A DNA stretch of 64,000 nt from Rhizoctonia solani (lineage: Eukaryota; Basidiomycota; Agaricomycetes; Cantharellales; Ceratobasidiaceae), in the NCBI RefSeq assembly GCF_016906535.1, contig NC_057385.1, forward strand, positions 620,001 to 684,000, read 5' to 3'. The notes beneath the pieces are model-generated. The model made no database searches and was not told the origin of the DNA. It saw only the letters and a program-made list of their open reading frames with translations. The position numbers were made by a program, and so were the translations under genes. This document shows positions 48,282 to 59,931 of the stretch, piece after piece; position 1 is the stretch's first letter, and each line of letters begins with the position of its first letter.

Positions 48282-50380
48282 TCATTCCACCCGCCTCGAA
48301 CTGGCCATATCATCAACCAAATACGGATACGTTGTGTCCCCTCTTCCAGTCCACCTTCCCTTCCCACTAGGTATACGAAACCCACTCAATTTATCATACC
48401 GCTTGAGCTTCGAATCTACACAGTCATGAGCTTTTTTTTTTATTTGTTTCAATTGTGTGCGTTCCCAACTTACTTTTAATCAACTTGACCGAAAAAGTGG
48501 GTCCTTCGGCCGTGGTACCCTTGGCTTTAAACGGTAACTGTTCGATCCCCCCAAACATGTATTTCTCGCAGAATAAATGTAGCCGTCGCCCCGCTGCGTC
48601 TTCGTCTGGACATGGTCGATTGAGGTACGCCTCGTATACGAAACTCTTGTCGAACTCTGAGAGCGGGTCCCAGTCTAAATGCTACACCGCCCAAAAAGAA
48701 AGTGTGACTAACGAGTGCATACACTGAATCAGAGAGAGAAAAAAGTGAGAAAACACACCTGGTCAATATTCCGATGCACCATTCCCGAAATGATCCTCAG
48801 CACACCCATGACAGTCAAATACTGCGCGTCTTCCACATCCTGCACCCAATCCCCCCCGCGCCCCCCAAACGGATGCCGGATCAAGAACCTCACAAAAGTC
48901 TGACCGGGCTGAAAAGCCGGGGCAGTCGTCAAATCGACCGGGCCGGGCTCGTCTGATCGGTCAAACGCGTGGCGCGGGTCGTATCGCAGGTCGAACACGA
49001 GGTCGGGCATGCGTGAGACCCCGAGGGTGGTTCGTGTTTGCAGTACCCTGTGAATCTCGATTTTCTGGTATGTTTTGGCCGGGGGGACGTTGGGGGATGA
49101 GGCTGAGCGACCGTGTTTGCCCATGGCGAGTGCGGGAGCGTCTAGTCCGTCCGGGTCTGAGATAATTATTGGATCCATGTTTTCAAGTTTCATTGTAATA
49201 TACATGCCCACGAAATAAACCCAAAAAAGAAGGGGGGTTGTTGAGTACACATTATTCACACTATTATTGTATACAGGTAAATCCGGGGTGGGTCTCACCA
49301 CGAAGACTCACCCACGTTAGTATGCGGATCGGTCACCCTGTAACCTCTTTCCCTCAGTCTTTGCGCATGGTGTGGAGGCTTGGGAGGTGGGGGCGGAGCG
49401 TAAGACCTTGAACGATGAAGTTCTGGGTAATTATAGCTATCGTCTGATTCGTCGTCTTCATCTTCATCTTCTTCGTCTTCGCTTTCTTCGCTCGGAGAGT
49501 CGTCTGGAGAAGGCGGTCGATAGCCTCTGTGGGCAGACGCATCGACGTAGTGTCTTGGTCCTGGGGTACCCGGAAGAGGACCTAAGCGCTCGGACCCCTC
49601 AGAAGGGTGTCGAGTTTCATGAAGTGCACGAGGAAATTCGTGAGGCGGGGCGCTCGAATATACGCGCCACCCATCGTGGTTCGGACGCATGGAGACAGGA
49701 TGAGCCGATCCGCCGGCATACTGAGGCGCCGCAGGATACCGCTGATGATAAATCGGCTCAATCCAGGTCTGGGGTTGCGCTGGGGCAGGAGGGTGCTGGG
49801 TCGGCTGTTTCTGTACGGCCGGAGGAGGAGCGGCTCGCTTGTACCTCCATCCTTTCCCTAGTCCGCCGGGCACGACTGGGAGCCTTTCTTGATCGGGCAT
49901 ATCAATGACATGGCCGGCCATGTAATACTCGTTGAGCATCGATGCAAAGTCCGGGTCCTTGGCCTGGGGGAGGTCTTCGATATGTCTGACGGACTCGAGC
50001 CATCTTACGCCCGGTGCGTCGGCGGTTTCAAAGTACCATTGCCAGGTGTCTTCGTCGAATTTCATGTCTCGGGACTTGGCGATTTTGTTGGTGGGCTTGG
50101 GCTTGGGGACTCTGCGGATGGCGGGGGCGTATTCGGATGGGTGGCCTGCTATTGGACGGGGTCTACCAGCGGGAGGAGGTGCAGGTGCAGGTGCGGATGG
50201 GTATATGTATGGTGCGGAAGTGTTATGGTAACTTTCTGAGAATGCACAGTGACAAAGATTGGCGGAGCCCTGGTGGTAATGGGGAGGCCCGGTGCGAGAC
50301 ATGTCGTCGTCGTTGGGCTGTAAAGGGGGTGGACGTGTAGGCTTCTGTCGACCACGCAGCCGATCGGATATCTTTCGCAA
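48282..50380 (-). CDS. DUF6699-domain protein with long proline-rich N-terminus
   Basis: Exons on the minus strand: 50380-49312, 49156-48759, 48681-48474, 48415-48282 (602 aa, frame preserved). Residues 1-355 are proline-rich, with WYFETADAPGVRWLESVRHI and an acidic block (SEESEDEEDEDEDDESDD). The C-terminal part has the features I associate with DUF6699, a fungal domain of unknown function: IEIHRVLQTRTTLGVSR, FVRFLIRHPFG, YLTVMGVLRII, and WDPLSEFDKSFVYEAYLNRP. The 155-nt intron at 49157-49311 that joins the two halves is longer than its neighbours, so two separate genes remain possible. The 77-nt intron uses the acceptor before HLDWDP. The gene shares a 315-bp upstream region with divergent calcipressin. 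Confidence 0.7.
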
Positions 50381-50695
50381 ACGGGTGGCCAGAACGAACG
50401 AGGTGGTCGAGGGGAGATGACCTGTAAAGCAAACTCGAGCGCTCGACTCACCTTTATAAATTTAATCTGATCAAGCTAAACACGTGTTATAGGTGGCTCA
50501 GATATTAAGGCCTTCGGGTGGCTCGGTAAACCAGCTGGTGATGGAAAGATGCCGGTCCTGGTGAGAATTCGCACATTGCCCTTGCGCATGTTCCTGGTAG
50601 CTTATTGGCATTGCAATTAAGTTAGCCGCCCAGCGCCTTTTATCCAGGGACAAAGGGTACATGGCATAAATTTTCCCATCTTGAGCAAAATTTAA
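50381..50695. promoter_or_regulatory. Divergent promoter region
   Basis: 315 bp between the start codons of the DUF6699 gene (-) and calcipressin (+). It must hold both promoters. No clear motif. Confidence 0.5.
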
Positions 50696-51509
50696 ATGGA
50701 TCAGCCTTCCAGTGCCGACCATTCCCATGAGGCCAAGTCCACCACTCCGCCTCAGGCGACCAATACGTTAATCGTACCCTCACTTCCGCCGTCATTCTTT
50801 GACCCCCTTGTCCTTCAAGTCCTACGCGATCTCTTTGCCTCGTATGGCGAGCTCCATTCGTGGGCGCCTCTCCGCGGTTTGGCTCGAATCATCCTTGTGT
50901 ATTGGGACGAGCGGAGTGCCGAGGATGCCAAAGCCGGAACCGACGGGCTGAGCTTGGGACATGACTCGGAAGGGTAAGTCCCTTATTCATTTTACCCCAA
51001 TACCCCAAGAGCATTCATTCACCCTTGTCCACAGACCAGAGTTCGTATTACGCGTGTTCCGGGGAGCGCCGACTCCAACCCGAACCGCCCAGCCTTCGAT
51101 GCTCGCGGTCCCAGCGCTCGAGAAGAACTTTTTGATATCCCCACCGGGATCGCCGCCTGTGGGATGGGAGCCCGTGGTCGAAGATCCACCCAACAAGGAT
51201 GCTCTCGCGGCCGATCTGATTGAGGCGCTCAGGCGATTGCAGCTGTCACGAGAGGGTGGAGTCGAAGTGCTGGTCTCTTCAGAGGACAGTCATGTGCCCG
51301 CGGTTCATCTCGAAGGGGAATGGAACGAGGATGAATCCGTCGGAAGAGGCGGCTCGGGTATCGGTATGGTCAAGGCGACCGTAGCAAGCATGGGCGGCTC
51401 GGGATCGGGTATTGCAACCCCAGTCGGATCAAGCTGGATGAATGGAGAACGCGTGGCGATCCAAAAGATCCCAACGGCCCGACCTCCGCTCCCCAATGAA
51501 TCTACTTGA
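50696..51509 (+). CDS. RCN1: Calcipressin (regulator of calcineurin)
   Basis: Exons 50696-50973 and 51035-51509, 61-nt intron, 250 aa. Calcipressins bind the phosphatase calcineurin and tune its activity in Ca2+ stress signalling. The N-terminal RRM-like part (FFDPLVLQVLRDLFASYGEL) and the diagnostic FLISPPGSPPVGWEP motif (FLISPP/SPPVGWEP) are clear, and this is the segment phosphorylated in yeast Rcn1. The C-terminus is Gly/Ser-rich and low in complexity. Length fits the family. Rcn1 expression is usually calcineurin-dependent, but I see no CDRE-like site that I would defend. Confidence 0.9.
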
Positions 51510-52347
51510 GGTGAGTTTTCAGGGCCAATCACGTCCTTTAGGATGAACATATCTCAGACCTGTTCCGACTTGTCGAAAGAGGACAAACCGATATTGCCTA
51601 TTTTCCTGACTTTTTTCTGTTTGAGTTATTTGACGTACATGATACTGATTGGGCTGAATAACACACAGATTTATTTGCTTTCCGAAGATGGCTGTCCCTG
51701 GAGGTGTACTGTAAATCAATCATATTGTGTCGCTGTTAATGTTGTCATGTGCATATAAACTAGTAATTGTAGTAAATCATATTTCCCGATTTGACTTTTA
51801 AAAATAACGCCGCGGTCACGACGCACACGTGCGCTGAAACACTTGGAGTCTAAGCCCTGCGGCTCGATTGCTCCCACCATCATCCACGGCAGCTCCAGCG
51901 GCGAAAATTGCATATGGGCCAGTGAACTGGGCTGAGACGGTAAACCTCGGTGTTCTAGGGTACTTTACAGGGAAGGCCCACGAGCACACTGATAGGAACT
52001 GTTATCGTCGGTAGTCATTCCGCTTATCACATTCCCCCAGCGACTCTATCTATTCCACCACCAGCTGCAGCGGGATCCATTTGGATTGGCCAAGTATGTG
52101 TGCATTTAATATCTGTTTACTGCGTTTGTGTCTGTGATTGGCTAACGGATGCCGGCAGCTCTGACTCATTGTAGATCACTAGTTTGCGTCTCTGGTGTGT
52201 GTCTTGTTCTGTTTGACTACTCCCATCCGCCCGTGGTCCAGTACTGACCAGTATCATGGCAGATCTCCATCGCTACGAGCGCTCTTTGTAGCTCTATTGG
52301 TGGATACGCATCTGAACTCGAATATTTTTACTGGCTGGATACATCTA
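51510..52347. other. Intergenic, upstream of the CAMK-like kinase
   Basis: 838 bp with the 3' UTR of calcipressin and the leader of the next gene. Frames here (for example the extension from 52195) are not supported as coding. Confidence 0.5.
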
Positions 52348-55300
52348 ATGAGCAATAACAAGATGGAAGCCCCCGTCCCACCACCTCCATTGGGCTGGAA
52401 CTTTGACACGACAACAACTCCAGCGACGCCACTCAAGCTGGACATTGCCAACTTGTCTCCTGTCCAGATCCCGACTCACCCGCGGACACTCCATCGACTG
52501 CCCACCCCCGATCCATCCAGGACCTTCAACTCGAGCCTGGGCTCCGATGTCTCCTCGGCCCTGGTGCTCAGTCCGGAACAGTCCGAGCCGACCGGTACGT
52601 TGAGTGCAGCAGACACCGGCTCGGAGACGGTCCAAAACTCGCCCAAGACGGCCAAACTCTCCGTCTTGCAGCTCAACATACACGACTTTAGCCATAGCAT
52701 TGGCCGACTCGCTCCCCTTCCACCCGGATCTCGCCCCTCCCGTCCCCACGGGTACTGCGTCTGAATATGGACGTCGGCTGGCGAGCGATCATTCGCCTAC
52801 CCGAGGCACGGGGTCCCCGATGTCGCCTACCGAGAGCAACGGGAGTCCACGCTCGACCACGAGCCGCACGAGCGCGTTCTTCGCATCGGGCTTTGGCTCC
52901 TCAGCTGGGCCCACTCCTGCTCCGCCCACTCCACTCGTCAAGTCAAAGTCCATCTCCCGGCTCCACCAGCCCTCTCGTTCCTCGACCATGTCCTCCTCGT
53001 CCACTTCGGGCAACAGCAACAACGACGACGGCAGCAGCACGTTTGCGTTCAACTCTGGGATGGGCGGCGCCAGCGTTAATCGCTCCGCCTCGGACTCAAA
53101 GTTTCGTCAGCCTCCACGCAAGGCGACGGCCAACGATTCGTTCTTTAGCCAGAGCGCCGCGACGCTCATGCCCGAGCCGCCCCCGAGCCTGTCCCGCCGC
53201 CCGTCTGCGCGGAGCCAACATGGCCCGACGAGCAGGAGACCGGGCACGCCCGATCGGGATGCGGGTCCGAGTTTGTCCTTGTCCCCCGACAGGGCGGCGC
53301 GACTTCCTCCCCGCGAACGGTTCTTCCCGTCTCGTTCCAACGTTGACCGGCGTGATCAGTGGGAAGAAGCGACTGGTGGTGGTGGAGGTGATACCTGGGC
53401 TGGATACGGTAGTCCGCCTGGGTTGAGCGGATTTGCGAGTGCAGCGAGTTTGGGTGGACTCGCGTCTTGGGAGAATCGGCGCTGGGGAGGGTCGCAGGCG
53501 AGTACAGGCTGGTCGGGCGGGAGCTCGCGCGGAGCGTCGCCTGCCCGTCCCGAAACGCGCGCATTTGTCGACTTGGATGAAGGAGTGGGTGTTGGGGGAG
53601 GAGGCACTATGGAACCTAGGAGACCGTCGCTTGAAGAAGTTGGACAACAGCAACAACAACAGCTTGGTGCCAAGGATAAGCCAGCACCCACGGTGACGAC
53701 ATCACTCTCGGCCGACTGGCGCGCGCTCGCAAATGAAAATACCCCGCGGCCGGTTACGGCTTCGTTGCCTGCCCCGATCAACTTGACGCATCAGAAGAAA
53801 CCGGTGAGAAGTGCTCATGCTCGTGCTGGCGGGGGTGAGATTGCGCAACACCATCATCATCATCATCCACCGCTCCATCGTGAACACTCAAATCTCCACC
53901 CCTCGAATCCGGACGTTCCGAGACCGCCTTCTCCACGCGTTGGGACCCTCTTGTGCGACTCGGATGTCAAACTCAAGTTGATCAGCCGATTAGGAGTCGG
54001 CGCATTTAGTTGTGTCTGGTTAGCCGAGGACGAGGAGGGAAGTCTGGCGGTCGGAGATCGAAGAGCGCACAGTACGAGCGAAGCCAAACGTCGAAGGGAC
54101 AGACGGATGCACGGTCTTCGCCCCTCTGCCCTCGGCGCAGAATGAACGGACTCGGAGAAAAAATAGATCCCGAAGGCAAGAACAGTGGCAGCAAGGGTGC
54201 CGACGCGACCGATGCGGCACGAGGTCGAGATATTCTCAGACAACAGAGTCCCCTGTTGATCGAGTCTTCCCCCACGGCAAGGTTTGATATTTGGAAGAGA
54301 CCAGTGCGACGGGCAGGCTCGTCGCTGTCAAAATGATGGACCGGGCGCTATGTGACGTGAATGATAGGACGAGGATCAGTTTTGTACGCGAAGTCGAGGT
54401 TCTGCGTGTGAGTCCCTGCCAATTAATTCTCCAGGCACGCATCGGTATTCAAGTGACATTTTTTTTCTTTGCCTCTAGCACATTTCGCATCCGTCGATCG
54501 TCGCCTACCTTCATTCATTCACCACGCCGACACATCACTGCCTCGTGGTTGAGCATATTGGCGGGGGTGAACTGTTTGATTTAATCAACAAGGAAGAAAA
54601 TCAGAACAAAATGTCGGAAACGCTGTTGAGGCGATTATGGGGCGAACTTTGTCGTGCGGTCGGGTGGATGCATAGCGTTGCGCTCGTCCATCGGGACATT
54701 AAACTCGAAAGTGTGTCTACTCCGATTTTACATGAGCTGGCAATTGACCATTTTATTTTTTGGGGGTGGTTCAAGATATCCTTGTCACATCCAACCCGTT
54801 CACGCAACCCGTTCCTCCACTGACCACGCCTCTGCTCAAACTCACAGACTTTGGTCTCTCACGGTTTATTGATCCAGACAATCCAAAATTGACGACCCGA
54901 TGCGGATCCGAGGAGTATGCCGCGCCTGAAATTATCATGGGTTCGCCTTACGACGGACGCGAAACCGACGCTTGGGCATGCGGAGTCGTCTTGTTCGCGC
55001 TATCCACGGGTGTACTCCCGTTCGCTGACCCATCCGGGGTGTCCCCCGCGCCATCTACCCACTCGGCCCATTCCCCGACCCAGCAGCGCCGCTCGTACCT
55101 GCTGAGGATCGCGCAGTGCCAGTATGACCCGCGCGAACTGGGCGAAGGCGTGCGAAGGATCGTGGGCAGACTGTTGGTTCGTAGTCCCGAGAAACGAGCC
55201 AAGATCGCCGAGTTGTGGAGTGATCCATGGATGAGAGGTGCCGGTGCCCCGCCCCCTCCGCCCGGATGGAGTGACAATGAACAAGATGCTCAAGAATTGA

Positions 55301-55383
55301 ACGGAGAAGAACACGAAGCTGCGTATTTGGTCGACAAGGAAAGCATCGCAAGTGTCGCTCGACAGGAAATACCGGTTGTCTAA
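52348..55383 (+). CDS. CAMK-group serine/threonine kinase with long disordered N-terminus
   Basis: Exons 52348-52594, about 52692-54407, 54479-54710 and 54776-55383 (about 934 aa). Residues 1-520 are Ser/Pro/Thr-rich with Gln and His runs. Kinase: LGVGAFSCVWLAED Gly loop, VAVKMMD lysine, FVREVEVLRHISHPSIV, EHIGGGELFDLI hinge, HRDIKLENIL, LTDFGLSRFID, CGSEEYAAPE, and GRETDAWACGVVLFALSTG. This is a typical CAMK fold, with an insert between the Gly loop and the Lys. The 97-nt intron 52595-52691 explains the first frame change (an acceptor 6 nt later also fits). In the insert the frame appears to slip twice (54085-54145 and about 54293), each like one missing base; a long intron there is an alternative I cannot exclude. 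Pathway unknown. Confidence 0.8.
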
Positions 55384-55648
55384 AAAATTCGACCACTCAA
55401 CAAACAACCTTATGCCCCCCCCCTTTTTTTTCTGTCTCTTTTTTACTTGCGGATTGTACCACCACCTAATATCCGTGTAACCTGTTCTTGAATCTCTTTT
55501 TCTTTTTTTCTCTTATTTGGTCGGACATGAAGATGTTGTTGTTCAATTACTAGCCCTTGCCCTTCTATGCGATTTTTGTGTCTTTGTTGTTTACATAAAG
55601 ATCAGTGAATGTACATCTTTTTTCTTCCAGGATTCCCCAAGGTATATG

Positions 55649-57960
55649 CTAGGTTGATCGAGAAAGAATCCACACGTTACCCGCCGCTGTGATTGCTACT
55701 AGCCCAATCGCCGTGCCTTCTGCGATTCTTTCTATCATGGCTCTGTTTTTGCTGATCCAATTCGGGTCTTCTGGCTCTTGGATGTGCAGTAGGTTCGACG
55801 CTTGAGATCTTGACGACGGTGTATGTCTACGTGATATTCGGGGGCGACGAGCTGATGATTCGGACGTGAGCGGGTAGCCGCTTGGTCCCTCTTCTATCGT
55901 TAGACCTGGGCTAGGCGGAAGGAAAGAACTTGGTTGGGGAGCGTACAAGTCCAGGAGCGCGCTTAGAACCTGTGCGCCATCGAGATGACGGATCGGGAGG
56001 AGGTTCAGAAAGTAAAGAGAAAGTGTTATCGTTGATGTGTATCTATCAAATCATGGGTATATGTTAGGCACAACTTGGGTTTCTAGAAGTAGAAACTCAC
56101 GAAACAAATAATGCGACGAGGTCCGGCAAGCCCGACGGGACAAACCAGTATCTAGGCGCAATATCGGTCACTCGGACTAGAAGGCAGGACGGGTCAGACT
56201 GTGTTAATATCGAATACCGCGATTCTACTTTACCCTGTTCCCAAATCTCCTCGCTCGGCCCACTCCACAGAATCGTTTTCTCGTCTTGGTTGTTTCTCAC
56301 GACTCCGATTCTAGTTATGCCTTTTGACCGGACGCACACTTGATCTGGCTCGTCTTCTGCGACTGCTGTGTCAGCAGTAATACATTTGCTCGCGCAGCGG
56401 CCATGAGAAATAGCCATGGGTGTCTCCGGCGGATCGAACACTTTGAAAGCATCCAGACATCTTCCGGTATTTTTAGCGTAGGAGACCGCTGGAGCAAAGC
56501 ATACAAGCGAAGAAGGGCTGGATTGTGTACAGCATGATGTGGGTTGTCCTAATTTGTATTATTTCTACCTGTGAGCCGTAATATAATAAATTGGCACCCA
56601 CCCTCATACCACTTTTTATCAACACACCAGCCCATGTCGGGCAAGTCGTCTATCGTGACATTGTGATGGTGATGTAGCAACAAGTCATGCCACAATTGAA
56701 GGGGAGTTCGACGCTCCTTAAGTAGATGTGCTCGGGATAGTATCGTATCTTCAATACGTGTGATGATATCTCCCGGAAACAAGTGGTATGATAAGTCCGA
56801 TTCCTACACCGTATCAGTAGCGGTAGTCAAGAAATGCAATTGTACTCTCACCTGTTCGATCGATCGTATTGCAACTCCCAAGTCGTCGACCGACCTATAC
56901 GGACCCAATGGAGTTCCCCAACCAGTCCACCCCTGATTCATAATATTGTTTATATCAGACCTTCTGATCTAGTCAGCTTCAAATACATGGATTAGGTGAA
57001 TAAACCTACCAACCAAGTATAGCAATTATAAGCCATAGCACGATGTTATGATATGCCCCCGCTGTTGCAATCCGCATTCGAGGCACAGGCGAGAGCTTGT
57101 CGAACGCTGCTGATCCGAGGGATACGAATGCTGACGGCAGACAGACGAATAGGCCAATCCCGACAGAGTTTATTGGCACAGACTCTCTGTAGAACATCCC
57201 CCCCCCCATTAGTTTAGCATAAGAATAACACATAGAGCTTACATTACAGCCGTAAATGCATGCCCCGCTTCGTGGATAACCTGGCTAACCAAGAGCGCCC
57301 CGAGGAGAATCGGAACGTGCGAAAGCGGTACCGTCACCCCTGGTATCTAAACAAGTTTACCTATGTCCGAAACTTTACCACCAAGGCACCGCTGCTTACG
57401 ATTGGTTGTACTGCGAGCCCTGTCCCTCCCATTAGAGATCCCTCGCTACTCGATAACGGTTCATCTTCAAGGTCGGTTGGATTGTTGGTCCCCAGATTTG
57501 ACCCCAGCCCACGGAAGACCATCAAGCATGACCAGAACAGAAGCATGTACCCGAGCGCCATCCCGGAGAGTCCGGTCGCTATACCCAAGGAATAAAATTG
57601 CTCAGATAGAAGTCTAAATTTTGGGGGGTAAGGCCATGGAGCATCCTGAGCGATATGGACAGAGGCCTTGTCAAAGGACGTGTTCAGGACAGTAGTTTCG
57701 ACTCGAAAGTTCACGGCTGTCAAAGACACATTGAGTTGAAGCTCATGGAATATACGCGCAGCCTTGTGACCAATAAAATGGGAAAATGAGGAAATTTGAG
57801 ACGCGGCAGAGATATGTGCATCTAACGGCAGCACAGCCCGATGTCTAGTTAATTGCCGAGAAGATTGTGCAAAATAAAATCGAGTTACGATATGTTTGAA
57901 AGCATGAAGACCAGTCCAGAACATGCACAGCGAAAGTAGAATATCTACGAATGAACCCAT
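55649..57960 (-). CDS. Site-2 protease (S2P, intramembrane zinc metalloprotease)
   Basis: Exons on the minus strand: 57960-57400, 57346-57243, 57186-57010, 56894-56852, 56803-56602, 56548-56234, 56176-56101, 56042-55649 (623 aa). S2P cuts membrane-bound transcription factors within the bilayer; in basidiomycetes the homolog Stp1 releases the SREBP Sre1 under low sterol or oxygen. Evidence: multiple membrane helices, zinc motif HEAGH in SQVIHEAGHAFTAV, second ligand motif in NLLPIRHLDGAQVL, a PDZ-like segment (SYHLFPGDIITRIED), and the Cys-rich GWCVD...TSCC segment typical of eukaryotic S2P. The 115-nt intron at 56895-57009 was chosen because it keeps the frame; a shorter alternative acceptor at 56933 breaks it. 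No SREBP gene is in the window. Confidence 0.87.
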
Positions 57961-58303
57961 TGTTCTGGCTCAAACTCGGCCATGGGCAGTGTCCGGTCGT
58001 AACTACTCGATTTACATCCGAGCACCGGACCAATTTACCGTTATCTTTTTGTCATTATCCACGATTTATACAGCCCCCTTGCCCAACGCATTGCTTACGC
58101 GCCCAAACGCACAAGTTCTGACTTGGCTATGACGAAAAAGGTGGCTCACGGCGAGAAGACCTCGGCGGATTGATCCGGATCGTTGCCTCGAGGCTGATTT
58201 AGCACAGATATAACAGCTCCCAATTACAGCCTCACTGCTCTCCCGCCAACCACTGTATCACCTACTGTTTTGCTTTCTTGTATTAATTACTTCTTTTGTT
58301 ACT
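57961..58303. promoter_or_regulatory. Divergent promoter region
   Basis: 343 bp between the start of the site-2 protease gene (-) and the compact DUF6699 gene (+). No defined element. Confidence 0.5.
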
Positions 58304-59209
58304 ATGGGAGACGTGATTGGGAGATGGGCTGCGGGTCCTCACTGTGCGTCAGCCTGGGCCGAGGACTGGATACAATGTATCTGACATTTATATGATTAGA
58401 TGGCCCTGTTTTGTCTTCTACAGACTTGTACCTGCTTGGGGCGCCACTTCAGCTGCACCCTGTTCTAACCCATTCACTGTCATCTTTTCACCTTGTTTTC
58501 AATCTCTCAACTGGACAAACCGGTGGTTTCAACGAGTCAAAGCGTGATGAGGACCTGGAATTTACACAGAAACATGAACCGTAAGCTGCCACTTTTCCTA
58601 TCTCGCCGACATTGGATTGATCCTCTAATAGCGCCACAATTCCCCGAGTATCTCAATTGATCATCATTACGAAACACTCGCCCTGGGTGACGATGGTAAA
58701 CAACGAGCAGTCAGGTGTAACGCTTGGAGACATATGCGCGGCTCTATGGACTCAGTAAGCATATTATGGCGGCATAAAGTCTCTGTATATCCTGGTTCCT
58801 GACCCTGTTGCGTAGATATTCCGAACTGTACATCACTGACGCAGAATTCGCCACTCTCCCGCCAAGATGGCAAGAACAGGTAAAGCGGGCCGCCCAGAAC
58901 GCTCAGAACTTCAATAGTTGGAGTTTGTATTATTCTCCCCAAACCCAACAACAGAAGTTCCGCAGGACTGGTGCGCATTCATCTCGCTACGTATGGTAGT
59001 ATCATCAGAACTGACCCTATCGCCCTATTTGTCCGGGCTACCTATAGATTGGCTACGAGACAAAGTGTGAGTATCTGATTTGTCTCTTCTCAGCCTCGTT
59101 TATCAGTATTTGCAGATTTTTCGACGGGCTAGAGCTGGACGATGATTATTCTGCGACTCGGCTAGGCTTTAAGGCTCCGAACGTGTTCACGATGTCGTTG
59201 TGCTCGTAG
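58304..59209 (+). CDS. Compact DUF6699-domain protein
   Basis: Six exons: 58304-58343, 58400-58580, 58632-58754, 58816-58970, 59048-59066, 59116-59209; 203 aa, frame preserved throughout. The product is essentially one domain: GPHYGPVLSSTDLYLLG, LQLHPVLTHSL, FNLSTG, ATIPRVSQLIIITKHSPW, GVTLGDICAALW, LYITDAEFATLPPRWQEQV, DWLRDKV and LGFKAPNVFTM. That is the order I know from DUF6699 proteins of agaricomycetes. Function unknown. Fragmented exons make this gene easy to miss, since no single open frame exceeds 80 codons. Exon 5 is only 19 nt. It is not a close copy of the larger DUF6699 protein at 48282-50380. Confidence 0.75.
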
Positions 59210-59931
59210 ACCAATATTGACCACATGGCACGTAGGCGATCGGTACCTTGCCCATTTCGCTTCTCCCGCCTGTGCTTGGCTTGGGTCTCTTGTGACTGGA
59301 ATTTACCACCGATGTACCCTTTTTATCAAATAAAGCAATATCGAGCCGCCGGGTGGCTCCGAAAATAGTTGATGGTAGTCGGTGCTCAATCTCGCCGTCG
59401 AGCGCGGTAGTTCGGCATGCTCATTGGAGCACCATTTACATGTTTCGCACCCTGTTCGGAGTCGGTTTCAATATGAGCCTCAAAATCTACAATCGTTATA
59501 TTGCTTGCTTTTCTATTAGCTAAAGATCGGTGCCCGCACGTGGGCCGCAAGAGTTTCATACTTTCATTTTAAAAACAACCCGGCAACGGACAAGTTCCAT
59601 ATGCAACCTCCTCTCCAAACCGGTATGCGCCACGATCAAGCATCAAGAGAAGCTCATTGAGAGTACATGCTAAAATGTGATATTTATGCCTCTTTGTACA
59701 TCCACGCACATCGGGAAAACTTCCATGTTCATACCTGTTCAAATTAGCCGGGATCGCCAGCTCCGGCACCGTGGCTCTGATTCTCAAATAATTCCCCAGG
59801 CCAATGTATATTTAAGATAGGCCCAGCGCAGTCGTGATCCCCCGGTTGACCCTTCCTCGAGATTTGCCCATTTATTCTTGGCCCCTCAGCATAATAGGCG
59901 TTATAGTCGCAGCGCTCCGTGATACCTAACC
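59210..59931. other. Intergenic, upstream of the receptor gene
   Basis: 722 bp. Minus-strand frames at 59569-60022 look like chance readings of the receptor's first exon and promoter. Confidence 0.45.

Noticed and set aside
52595..52697. Frameshift near the start of the CAMK-like kinase
   Set aside because: A GTACGT donor and a TTTAG acceptor define a 97-nt intron that joins the two frames.
56895..57013. Frameshift in the site-2 protease
   Set aside because: Using donor GTAGGT at 57009 and the acceptor at 56895 gives a continuous frame, so no error is needed.
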